A stretch of DNA of 6,907 nt from Pseudomonadota bacterium (lineage in GTDB: Bacteria; Pseudomonadota; Alphaproteobacteria; Sphingomonadales; Sphingomonadaceae): NCBI GenBank assembly GCA_030271595.1, contig JARXKO010000080.1, positions 1-6,907 of the forward strand, in the 5' to 3' direction. Below, piece by piece: positions 1-6,720 of the stretch. Each line of letters begins with the position of its first letter. The stretch's first letter is position 1. The notes beneath the pieces are model-generated. The model worked only from the letters and a program-made list of their open reading frames with translations, made no database searches and was not told the DNA's origin. A program made the translations under genes and the position numbers.

Positions 1-46
1 CCTCCGAAGGCAGAGGCCACAGGTTCGAATCCTGTCGGGTGCGCCA
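1..46 (+). tRNA. tRNA-Arg (anticodon CCG), 3' portion only
   Basis: The window opens inside a tRNA. Base 1 is the last base of the 5' anticodon stem, followed by a seven-base loop CTCCGAA (2-8) with anticodon CCG at 4-6, and then the 3' stem strand GGCAG (9-13). The T arm is ACAGG-TTCGAAT-CCTGT (19-35), which pairs perfectly. The 3' acceptor strand CGGGTGC is at 36-42, the discriminator G at 43, and an encoded CCA at 44-46. The loop and T arm resemble the bacterial tRNA-Arg that reads CGG codons. The 5' half, with the D arm, lies outside the window, so the acceptor pairing cannot be checked. The neighbouring E2 gene converges on it, with its stop codon only 20 bases away. Confidence 0.9.
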
Positions 47-66
47 GTGGTGAGCACTGACGGACC

Positions 67-1236
67 TCAGGCCGCGGGCCAGGTCTCCAGGATTTCGACG
101 AAGCGGGTCAGCCAGGCATTGGTCTGGTGGCCATCGACGACCCGGTGATCGATGGTCAAGGTGACATAGGCCATCGGCCGAATCACCATCGCATCCTGGC
201 CATCGACCTCCCGCACCACCGCGCGTTTCTGGAGCTTGCCGATGCCGAGGATCGCGGCCTGGCCCTGATGGATGATGATCGGCGCCGCGAGCAGGCTGCC
301 CGACACCCCGTGGTTGGAGATGGTGAAGCTTCCGCCCGAGACGTCGGCGCCGGTCAGTTGGCCCGCGCGGGCGCGCGCAGTGAGGTCATCGAGCCGGGCG
401 CCGATCTGCTCCAGGCTTAGCGCGCCGGAATCCTTGACCACGGGCACGACCAGTCCCTTGTCGCCAAGCGCGGTGCCGACGCCGATGTCGATGGTCGGCG
501 AGACCCCGATCCGGTCTTCCTCCCACCGTCCATTGATCGCCGGAGCGGCGGCCATCGCCTCGGCAGCGGCTTTGACGAAGTAAGCGGTGTAGCTGAGCTT
601 GGTGCCCGAGGCCGCGAGCGCCGCCTTATGCGCGGCGATGGCCGAGAAATCGGCTTCGAACAGCGCCGTGACATGCGGCGCGTCGGTCACTGCGCGGACC
701 ATATTCTCGGCAATTTTCACGCGCATCCGGTCGTGCGCGATATCGCCGGGCGCCGAAGTTGCCGGCATATCTCCGCCGGCCAGCGCGCGGTCGACATCGT
801 CCCGGGTAATCCGCCCGCCCCGCCCGGTTCCTGTCAGCCGCGCTGGGTCGATGCCGTGCTGCTGACACGCGCGACGCACCGAGGGTGAGAGACGGCTCTC
901 GTGCCCCTGCGAAGGCAGGGGTCCAGTCGCGCGAAGCGCTTGAGGCGCGGCGTCCGGAACTCGCGCTTCGCGCTCGGTCTGGGCTCCTGCCTTCGCAGGA
1001 GAACCGCCGCTATCGATCCGCCCGAGCAGCGCCCCCGGCACCGCCTCGGCATCCGTATCGAGCACAATCTCGCTCAGCACCCCCGCTCCCGGCGCGGGCA
1101 CTTCCTGAGTGACCTTGTCGGTTTCAAGCTCGACCAAGGGATCGTTGAGCGCGACCGTGTCGCCGATCCGCTTGAGCCAGGCGCGGACGACCGCCTTGGT
1201 GCCTTCCTGCTCGTCGGGGACGCGGACGTCGATCAT
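67..1236 (-). CDS. Lipoyl-dependent E2 acyltransferase of a 2-oxoacid dehydrogenase complex
   Basis: This 389-residue protein would move the acyl group made by E1 from its lipoyl arm to CoA, acting in the cytoplasm as the core of a multienzyme complex. Residues 1-75 form one lipoyl domain, with the lipoylated lysine K41 in ETDKVTQEVPAP. Residues 79-113 are a linker created largely by an inserted repeat. Residues 114-155 form the peripheral subunit-binding domain (LSPSVRRACQQHGIDP...GTGRGGRITRDDV). The catalytic domain runs from about 168 to the end and carries DHRVVDG, with H364 and D368. The NHGVSGSLLAAP segment (308-319) looks more like the branched-chain or 2-oxoglutarate E2 type than the pyruvate type. 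The open frame extends upstream to 1299, but the family N-terminus begins at the ATG at 1234-1236, four bases after the E1 stop. That makes E1 and E2 a coupled pair. No E3 gene is visible. The true acyl substrate is not known; phenylpyruvate-derived phenylacetyl is inferred from the operon. Confidence 0.93.
   Translation of the reverse strand: MIDVRVPDEQEGTKAVVRAWLKRIGDTVALNDPLVELETDKVTQEVPAPGAGVLSEIVLDTDAEAVPGALLGRIDSGGSPAKAGAQTEREARVPDAAPQALRATGPLPSQGHESRLSPSVRRACQQHGIDPARLTGTGRGGRITRDDVDRALAGGDMPATSAPGDIAHDRMRVKIAENMVRAVTDAPHVTALFEADFSAIAAHKAALAASGTKLSYTAYFVKAAAEAMAAAPAINGRWEEDRIGVSPTIDIGVGTALGDKGLVVPVVKDSGALSLEQIGARLDDLTARARAGQLTGADVSGGSFTISNHGVSGSLLAAPIIIHQGQAAILGIGKLQKRAVVREVDGQDAMVIRPMAYVTLTIDHRVVDGHQTNAWLTRFVEILETWPAA
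904..1002. repeat. Palindromic interspersed repeat inside the E2 linker
   Basis: This is a nested inverted repeat inside the E2 coding sequence. The outer arms at 904-926 and 979-1001 match as inverted copies at 20 of 23 positions. Each arm is itself a small hairpin with a perfect 7-bp stem and a 4-base loop (CCCCTGC-GAAG-GCAGGGG at 904-921 and CTCCTGC-CTTC-GCAGGAG at 984-1001). An inner perfect 11-base inverted pair lies at 929-939 and 963-973. The segment fits exactly 33 codons of E2 (residues 79-111), starting SPAKAGAQTERE and ending GPLPSQG. I recall CCTGCGAAGGCAGG-type repeats as abundant between genes in sphingomonads. Insertion into a gene is inferred, not demonstrated. Confidence 0.8.
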
Positions 1237-1240
1237 AAAG

Positions 1241-3292
1241 TCAAAACCCCACCAGCCGGTCGATTTCGGCGCGGATGCGGGCGACCGATGGCACGACATG
1301 GTCGAGCAATATGGGATGATGCGGGCTGGGGATGTCGGGCATGGTCACCCGGGCGACCGGCGCGTCGAGATCGAGAAAGGCCTCGTCGGCGACGACCGCG
1401 GCGATCTCCGCGCCGAAGCCGCCGGTACGCAAATCCTCATGCACGATCAGGCACCGCCGGGTGCGGCGGACGCTGTCGAGCACCATGTCCCGGTCCCACG
1501 GATTGAGGCTGCGCAGATCGATGACGTCGGCGCTGATCCCGTCCGCCGCCGCCTCGCAGCGCGGGACCATCGCGCCCCAGGTGACGATGGTGATCGCATC
1601 GCCCTCGCGCACCTTCTTCGCTTTGCCGAAATCGAGCACGTACTCGTCGCCCGGCCACGGCCGCCGCGCCCAGGCATCGTCGAGCATGGCGCGATGTTCG
1701 AAAAAGATCACCGGATCGTGCCCGCGCAGGCTCATCCGCAGCAGCCCGGCCGCGTCCTCGGCATTGCTCGGCACTGCCACCTTCCAGCCGGGATTGTGGA
1801 CGAATTCGACTTCATTGGTCATCGAATGCCACGGATCGCCGCATTTGAAGAAGCCGCCGGGCACACGCAGCACCATCGGCACGGAATAACGGTTGGCGGT
1901 TCGCCAGCGCATCGTCCCCGCGTCGTGAATCTGCTCGGTCGCGGGCTCGGCATATTTGCGGAACTGGATTTCGGGGACCGGCAACAGGCCGGCGAGCGCC
2001 ATTCCGACTGCCCGGCCAACGATCCCCTCCTCGTTCAACGACGTGTCGAACACGCGCTCGACTCCGAACTTGTCCTGCAGCCCGAGCGTCACCGCATGAA
2101 CCCCGCCCTTGGGCCCGACATCCTCGCCAAACACCAGCATCCTCGGGTTGGCCTGAAGCTCCTGCTCGATCACGCGGCGGATCGCGGTGACCATGTTGAT
2201 GCGCTGGCCTTCGGGCGCGGGATCGCGGACGGCGCCGTCCAGTGACAGCCCCGCATTGCCGCCGATTTGGCTCATTTCGCCGTCAAAAAAGACGTGGCGC
2301 TCGACCTGCTCGGGGTCGGCGATTCCCCGCCCTTCGGCTTCGGCGCGAGCAGCCTCGACTTCCCATTCGACCCGGCGCTCGATCTGTCCCCATTCCGCTT
2401 CGCCGAGCTGGCGGTCAGCGCAAAACGCCTTGAGTTTGGGCAACGGGTCGCGCGCCCATTCGGTGGCGATTTCGGCCTCGGACTTGTAGGTCTGCGTATC
2501 CTGGAAGCTGTGACCTTCAAGCCGCGGGACGGTTACGCGCAGCAGCAGCGGAGCGCGCTTGGTCCTGACATAGGTCACCGCTTCCTCGACCAGCCGCGCC
2601 GCTTCCTGCGGGTCGGTGCCATCGCCGTTGAGGATTTTCAGGCCGCTGAAACTGGCGAGATTGGCGGCGATGTCGCACCCCGGTGTCTGGTAATTCGAAG
2701 GCACCGAAATGCCATAGCCATTGTCCTCGATGTATATTAATAACGGCAATTGTTGCGTGGTGGCAATTGTTAGCGCGGACCAAAATCCGCCCGTGGCGCA
2801 GCTCGCATCGCCGCCAAGTACGACCGCGATCGCGTCGTCCGGACCCTCGCCGAGCACCTCGTTCTTGTATTTGATCGCCTGCGCCCAGCCTGCCGCTGGC
2901 GTATATTGCGCGCCGACCCCGCCGCACATCGGCAGCGCATGCGCGCCGCCCGGATTCGGGTAATTGAAGACCACGCCGATATCGCGCCCGTCGGAATAGC
3001 CGCCGGCGAGGCCCATGCCCGAACCCAGCGCATCGGCGAGCGGAACGCCCAAGGCGAGCAACAGCGGCCGCGACCGGTAATAGCCGCAGGCGGCGTCACC
3101 CTCCTTGAGCTGCATGCCAAGCAGCGCCTGCGCCAAATCGTGGCCCCGCGCGGAAAATTGGTAGAGCACCTTCTTGGCCGGGACGAGTTCTTCCTCCTCG
3201 ATCCGGTCCATCTCGCGGCTGGTGAGGACGATCCGCGCGACCTCGCGCCAATCGACCTTGGCGGTCACCAGGCCGGGGTCGCGCTCAGCCAC
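1241..3292 (-). CDS. Fused alpha-beta E1 of a 2-oxoacid dehydrogenase complex (thiamine diphosphate)
   Basis: This 683-residue enzyme would decarboxylate a 2-oxoacid and reductively acylate the lipoyl group of the E2 encoded next to it. Residues 1 to about 330 match an E1 alpha chain. They include the thiamine-diphosphate motif GGDAS (160-164) running to EDNGYGIS (189-196), and a loop GHSFQD (260-265) like the conserved HSxxD loop of branched-chain E1 alpha. Residues from about 365 to the end match E1 beta, with FGEDVGPKGG (388-397) and SLNEEGIVG (418-426), which carries the cofactor-activating glutamate. The two chains are normally separate genes; here they are one reading frame. The start is a GTG three bases after the aminotransferase stop, and the family N-terminus (DWREVARIVLTSR) follows shortly. 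An alternative start at the ATG of residue 28 would cut into it. Related fused enzymes are often named 2-oxoisovalerate dehydrogenase, so branched-chain substrates remain possible. Confidence 0.92.
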   Translation of the reverse strand: MAERDPGLVTAKVDWREVARIVLTSREMDRIEEEELVPAKKVLYQFSARGHDLAQALLGMQLKEGDAACGYYRSRPLLLALGVPLADALGSGMGLAGGYSDGRDIGVVFNYPNPGGAHALPMCGGVGAQYTPAAGWAQAIKYKNEVLGEGPDDAIAVVLGGDASCATGGFWSALTIATTQQLPLLIYIEDNGYGISVPSNYQTPGCDIAANLASFSGLKILNGDGTDPQEAARLVEEAVTYVRTKRAPLLLRVTVPRLEGHSFQDTQTYKSEAEIATEWARDPLPKLKAFCADRQLGEAEWGQIERRVEWEVEAARAEAEGRGIADPEQVERHVFFDGEMSQIGGNAGLSLDGAVRDPAPEGQRINMVTAIRRVIEQELQANPRMLVFGEDVGPKGGVHAVTLGLQDKFGVERVFDTSLNEEGIVGRAVGMALAGLLPVPEIQFRKYAEPATEQIHDAGTMRWRTANRYSVPMVLRVPGGFFKCGDPWHSMTNEVEFVHNPGWKVAVPSNAEDAAGLLRMSLRGHDPVIFFEHRAMLDDAWARRPWPGDEYVLDFGKAKKVREGDAITIVTWGAMVPRCEAAADGISADVIDLRSLNPWDRDMVLDSVRRTRRCLIVHEDLRTGGFGAEIAAVVADEAFLDLDAPVARVTMPDIPSPHHPILLDHVVPSVARIRAEIDRLVGF
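2731..2775 (-). other. AT-rich rare-codon patch in E1, with a promoter-like arrangement
   Basis: Within the very GC-rich E1 gene this stretch is conspicuously AT-rich. It encodes ALTIATTQQLPLLIYIE of the thiamine-diphosphate motif and uses CTA, ACA, ATT, TTG, TTA, TTA and ATA, codons that are rare in the rest of the window. It also contains a 10-bp direct repeat, GGCAATTGTT at 2745-2754 and 2762-2771. On the minus strand TTGCCA (2761-2766) and TATTAA (2737-2742) are separated by 18 bases, which resembles a sigma-70 promoter. The composition is observed. A promoter function is speculative and may be coincidence. Confidence 0.4.
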
Positions 3293-3295
3293 TGA

Positions 3296-4519
3296 TCAGC
3301 TGTCCAATGCCTCGACCACCGCGGCGACGAAGCGGTCGATGTCGCGATCGGCCATTCCGACGACGTTGAAGCGCCCGCTGTCGGCCATGTAAATGGCGTG
3401 GTCCTGGCGCAGCGTGAGCACTTGCTCCTTACTCAGCGGAAGCAGCGAGAACATCCCGTGTTGGCGCGCGATATAGGCCAGCCGGGGGTCGGCGGCGGCA
3501 ATCCGCTGGCGCACGGTATTGATGCGGTCGCGCATCGCCGCAAGCTCGACCAGCCAGCGCGCCCGAAGCGCTTCATCCTCGAGGATGATGTGGACCGCCG
3601 CAGCGCCGTGATCGGGCGGCATCGACCACATTTCGCGCGCGTCCTGGAGGACGTGGGCCATGGCCGTCCTGGTCGCTTCCTCGCTCGAGGTCTTGAGCCA
3701 CAGCGACCCGACCCGGTCGCGATAGACGCTGAAATTCTTGTCGCAGCTGTGCGCGGCGATGACCTCGTCGCAGGCCGCGAGCAGCCCGCGCAGCCCCCGC
3801 GCATCCTCGTCGAGCCCGCGCCCGAAACCCTGATAGGCGATATCCACGAATGGCAGCAGCCCGCGCCGGACGACGACTTCGGTGACCTTGCCCCATTGCT
3901 CGTCATTGAGGTCGGCGCCGGTCGGATTGTGGCAACAACCGTGGAGCAGGACGACGTCGCCCGGGGCCGCGGCCTCGAGCGCTTCGATCATTTTGGCGAA
4001 GCTGATCGCGCCGCTGGAGCGGTCGTAATAAGGATATTCGACGATCGCCAGGCCGACTCCGTCGATGATCGGCGCGTGATTGGGCCAGGTTGGGGTGCCG
4101 ACCAGCACGCGGGCCTTGGGATTGGCCTTGGCGACAAGCTGAAACCCGAGCCGGAGCGCTCCGCAACCGCCAGGCGTCTGGACTCCGGCGATGCGCTTGT
4201 CGGCGGCATGTTCGCCGAGCAGGATCGGGCGCAGCAACTCGGCATATTGCTTGTCCCCGGCGCCGCCCAGATACGCCTTGGTCACCTGGGTATCGAGCAG
4301 TCGCTGCTCGGCTTCCTTCATCACCTTGAGGATCGGGGTATTGCCGGCGCCATCGCGGAACACGCCGACGCCAACGTCGATCTTGTCCTCGCGCGGGTCG
4401 GCCGCGGCCAGCGCGATCAGCGCCAGCAACGAGTCGCTCTGGACGGGCGGAAGATCGGCGAGTCCGCGGGCTTTGGTGTCGGTCAGCATAGCCGGGCGAT
4501 TAGCCGCTTCACGCATCAT
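3296..4519 (-). CDS. Aromatic-type class I aminotransferase (AspC/TyrB family, PLP)
   Basis: This 407-residue cytoplasmic PLP enzyme moves an amino group between an amino acid and a 2-oxoacid. Fold-type I landmarks appear in order: TPTWPNH (142-148), HGCCHNPTGADL (193-204) with the cofactor asparagine N198, VDIAYQGFG (225-233) with D226 and Y229, SCDKNFSVYRDRVG (258-271) with the Schiff-base lysine K261, and SGRFNVVGM (381-389) with the substrate-carboxylate arginine R383. A second arginine, R295, precedes WSMPPDHG (298-305). I associate this SMPPxHG form with alphaproteobacterial aromatic aminotransferases (TyrB/TatA-like), whereas E. coli AspC has YSNPPAHG. The start overlaps the paaE end by 11 bases. 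Two adjacent ATGs (4517-4519 and 4514-4516) follow a GGTGGA Shine-Dalgarno-like stretch, and a third ATG at residue 11 is also possible. Its place between paaE and E1 suggests phenylalanine-to-phenylpyruvate conversion. Aspartate aminotransferase activity is the main alternative. Confidence 0.93.
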   Translation of the reverse strand: MMREAANRPAMLTDTKARGLADLPPVQSDSLLALIALAAADPREDKIDVGVGVFRDGAGNTPILKVMKEAEQRLLDTQVTKAYLGGAGDKQYAELLRPILLGEHAADKRIAGVQTPGGCGALRLGFQLVAKANPKARVLVGTPTWPNHAPIIDGVGLAIVEYPYYDRSSGAISFAKMIEALEAAAPGDVVLLHGCCHNPTGADLNDEQWGKVTEVVVRRGLLPFVDIAYQGFGRGLDEDARGLRGLLAACDEVIAAHSCDKNFSVYRDRVGSLWLKTSSEEATRTAMAHVLQDAREMWSMPPDHGAAAVHIILEDEALRARWLVELAAMRDRINTVRQRIAAADPRLAYIARQHGMFSLLPLSKEQVLTLRQDHAIYMADSGRFNVVGMADRDIDRFVAAVVEALDS

Positions 4520-5582
4520 AATCCACCGCCACGCCGTCGCCCACCGGGACCGACTGGCAGGTCAATATATAGCCTGCCGCGACCTCTTCATCGCTGAGCC
4601 CGTAATGGACCGCCATTTCGACCTTGCCCTTGGTGACCTTGGCGCGGCAGGTCGCGCACACTCCGGCCTTGCACGCGAACGGCGCCGGGAGCCCGGCGTC
4701 GCGCGCGCTGTCGAGGATGTTCTCGCCGTTGAACTCGACCTTTCGGGTGCGCCCGTCGAGAGTCACCGAGACGCTGACTCCAGCCGCCTCGGCCTGCGCC
4801 TGTTGCAACGCCGCCGCGACCGCCGCGGACGGCCGGCCGACGGTGAAACGTTCGATATGGATCCGCGCCTTGTCGACTCCGCGCTCGACAATCGCGGCCT
4901 CGGCGGCATCCATCATCGGCCCGGGACCGCAAATGAACCATTCGTCAATGCTTCCCGGATCATCGACCAGCTGGTCGATTGCCGCCGCGCAGGTGGTCTG
5001 GTCGAGCATGCCGTTGAACAGCTCGATATCCTGCTCCTCCTCGGCCAGGAAATGATAGAGTTCGAACCGGCTCATGAAGCGGTCCTTGAGGTCCGCCAAA
5101 GCATCGAGGAAGATCACCGAGGCGCTGTCGCGATTGCCGTAGAACAAGGTGAAGCGGCTGCCGCTCTCGGTGCTCAAGGCGGTGCGGATGAGCGAGATGA
5201 CCGGCGTGATCCCCGACCCGCCGGCAAAACCGACATAGCGTTTCGCCGCACCATCGGCGAACGGCACTGTAAAGCTGCCGTGCGGAGCCATGACATCGAG
5301 CCTGTCCCCGGCCTTCAGATTGACCGCTGCCCAATTGGAGAACAGGCCGCCGGCGATGCGTTTGACAGTGACCATCACATCATTGTCGGCGGGGGCTGTG
5401 CAAAGCGAATAATTGCGCCGCACTTCCTCGCCTTCGATCTCGGCCCTGAGCGTCAGATGCTGACCCGCCTTGAAGCGGAAAGCGTCAGCGTGCTCGGGCG
5501 GGACCTTGAAGCGGATCGACACTGCTTCCTCGGTCTCGGCAACGATTTCAGCGATCTCGAGCGCGTGAAAATGCTCGGCCAT
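4509..5582 (-). CDS. paaE: Phenylacetyl-CoA 1,2-epoxidase, reductase subunit PaaE
   Basis: PaaE passes electrons from NADPH through FAD and a plant-type [2Fe-2S] cluster to the diiron oxygenase PaaABC, which epoxidises the ring of phenylacetyl-CoA. The 357 residues fit the usual length. The ferredoxin-reductase part has the flavin motif RRNYSLC (55-61), the nucleotide motif GGSGITPV (121-128) and CGPGPMMD (218-225). A linker rich in alanine and glutamine (about 250-268) leads to the C-terminal ferredoxin domain, with cluster ligands C304, C309, C312 and C342 (CKAGVCATC, then TC). The gene starts at an ATG overlapping the paaC stop by one base (TAATG), a typical coupling junction, and its end overlaps the aminotransferase start. 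The Shine-Dalgarno region is weak, in line with coupled translation. Phenol hydroxylase or other oxygenase reductases share this architecture, but paaB and paaC next door settle the identity. Confidence 0.96.
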   Translation of the reverse strand: MAEHFHALEIAEIVAETEEAVSIRFKVPPEHADAFRFKAGQHLTLRAEIEGEEVRRNYSLCTAPADNDVMVTVKRIAGGLFSNWAAVNLKAGDRLDVMAPHGSFTVPFADGAAKRYVGFAGGSGITPVISLIRTALSTESGSRFTLFYGNRDSASVIFLDALADLKDRFMSRFELYHFLAEEEQDIELFNGMLDQTTCAAAIDQLVDDPGSIDEWFICGPGPMMDAAEAAIVERGVDKARIHIERFTVGRPSAAVAAALQQAQAEAAGVSVSVTLDGRTRKVEFNGENILDSARDAGLPAPFACKAGVCATCRAKVTKGKVEMAVHYGLSDEEVAAGYILTCQSVPVGDGVAVDYDA

Positions 5583-6424
5583 TACCAGGCGGAATCCGGG
5601 TAGGTCCGGGGCACATGCTGCATCACCGCCAGAAGCGGGCCGAGATGCTCGCTGTGGTGGCCGCGGCGTCCGCCGAGGATCGGCCGCTGGTCGGGCGGCA
5701 GCGCGAGCCCCGCTTCGGCCAGCACGCCTTCGATCGCGGCATAATATTCAGCCTCGAACCCGCGCGGGTCGGGCACCGTCTGCCGGGCGATCATTTCTTC
5801 AAGTTGCGCGTCGACCTCGAACAATTCGGGGACAAAGCGCCAGCACCAGTCGAGCCCTTGCGCCATGCGCCCTGCGCTTTCCTCGGTCCCGTCGCCAAGG
5901 CGGATCGCCCATTCGCTGGCCAGTTCGCGGTGATAGGCGACTTCCTTGACTGCCTTGGCGGCGAGCTCGCGCAGGAACTTGTCGGGGCTGTCGCTGAGCT
6001 CGCGGTAGAGGATGTGCTGCCACGTCGAGAACAGCAATTGCCGGGCAATGGTCTGGGCGAAATCGCCATTCGGCTGCTCGACCAGCAGGCAATTGCGGAA
6101 GTCGAGCACGTCGCGGTGAAAGGCGAGCTCGTCGCCGTCGCCATTATTGGCGTGACCGAGCGCCATCGTCGCCTGGCCGATCAGGTCGAGCGCGAGATTG
6201 GCGAGGCTGAGGTCGACCTCCAGCGCCGGCGCATGGCCGCACCATTCGCCGAGCCGCTGGCCAAGGATCAGTGCATCGTCGCCCAGGCGGCACAGATAAT
6301 CGTAATACGAGTCCTCGAGCGGGTCGGATCCGGCTTCGGCGGTCTGCCCGTCGAACGCGCCGGTATCGGGTGCGCGCTTGGCCTTTTCCTCGACGTCTTT
6401 TTCAAAGGCGGGCAGCGACGGCAT
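5582..6424 (-). CDS. paaC: Phenylacetyl-CoA 1,2-epoxidase, structural subunit PaaC
   Basis: PaaC is the non-catalytic, ferritin-like partner of the diiron subunit PaaA and helps form the PaaABC core. The 280-residue protein matches the E. coli PaaC I remember along most of its length: LCRLGDDALILGQRLGEWCGHAP (44-66), LLVEQPNGDFAQTIARQ (113-129), AKAVKEVAYH (156-165), WRFVPELF (195-202) and the C-terminal segment GRRGHHSEHLGPLLAVMQ (252-269). It is about 30-40 residues longer than E. coli PaaC because of an acidic, disordered-looking N-terminal tail (residues 1-38). No ATG, GTG or TTG in this tail could serve as a later start, and the ATG directly abuts the paaB stop (TAGATG), so the long form is favoured. 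The gene that follows is paaE, with no paaD between. Confidence 0.96.
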   Translation of the reverse strand: MPSLPAFEKDVEEKAKRAPDTGAFDGQTAEAGSDPLEDSYYDYLCRLGDDALILGQRLGEWCGHAPALEVDLSLANLALDLIGQATMALGHANNGDGDELAFHRDVLDFRNCLLVEQPNGDFAQTIARQLLFSTWQHILYRELSDSPDKFLRELAAKAVKEVAYHRELASEWAIRLGDGTEESAGRMAQGLDWCWRFVPELFEVDAQLEEMIARQTVPDPRGFEAEYYAAIEGVLAEAGLALPPDQRPILGGRRGHHSEHLGPLLAVMQHVPRTYPDSAW

Positions 6425-6715
6425 CTAAATGTGCTTCACGTCGTCGGGGATGTCGTAGAACGTCGGGTGGCGATAAACTTTGTCCGCCGCCGGGTCGAAC
6501 AATTCGCCGGCTTGAGCGGGGTCGGACGCAACGATGTCCGTCGATTTCACGACCCACAACGAGACCCCTTCCTGGCGCCGCGTATAGGTGTCTCGCGCAT
6601 GGGCCAGCGCCAGCTCCGGGTCGGGCGCATGGACGCTGCCGACATGGCGGTGCGAAAGGCCGCCCTTGGCGCGAACGAACACTTCCCACAGTGGCCAATC
6701 GTGACCTTCACTCAC
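6425..6715 (-). CDS. paaB: Phenylacetyl-CoA 1,2-epoxidase, subunit PaaB
   Basis: PaaB is the small bridging subunit of the epoxidase complex. It has no known catalytic centre, but PaaABC activity and assembly depend on it. The 96 residues show the family pattern almost end to end: WPLWEVFVRAKGGLSHRHVG (7-26), ARDTYTRRQEG (40-50), LWVVKSTDIVAS (53-64) and FDPAADKVYRHPTFYDIPD (73-91). The start is a GTG at 6713-6715. A TGA lies in frame immediately before it, and GGGAGAG sits upstream with good spacing, so no longer form is possible. An ATG four bases upstream is in another frame and opens only a three-codon ORF. The stop codon TAG touches the paaC ATG. Confidence 0.96.
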   Translation of the reverse strand: MSEGHDWPLWEVFVRAKGGLSHRHVGSVHAPDPELALAHARDTYTRRQEGVSLWVVKSTDIVASDPAQAGELFDPAADKVYRHPTFYDIPDDVKHI

Positions 6716-6720
6716 TCATG

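Noticed and set aside
904..1001. CRISPR-like or integron-like repeat unit
   Set aside because: There is only one nested palindrome, with no regularly spaced copies and no associated cas or integrase genes; it is within an open reading frame.
1237..1299. 21-residue N-terminal extension of E2
   Set aside because: It would overlap the end of E1 and precedes the normal lipoyl-domain start; the ATG at 1236 matches the family and the coupling pattern.
1109..2245. Long plus-strand ORF (378 codons) opposite E1 and E2
   Set aside because: It lies antisense to clearly conserved genes. GC-rich coding DNA commonly leaves long open frames on the opposite strand, and the translation shows no recognisable family.
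3398..4597. Plus-strand ORF (399 codons) opposite the aminotransferase
   Set aside because: Antisense shadow with skewed composition and no motif.
4191..5603. Long plus-strand ORF (470 codons) opposite the aminotransferase and paaE
   Set aside because: Antisense shadow of PaaE and the aminotransferase, both of which have all key motifs. Its protein is low in recognisable structure and rich in Arg, Ala and Asp.
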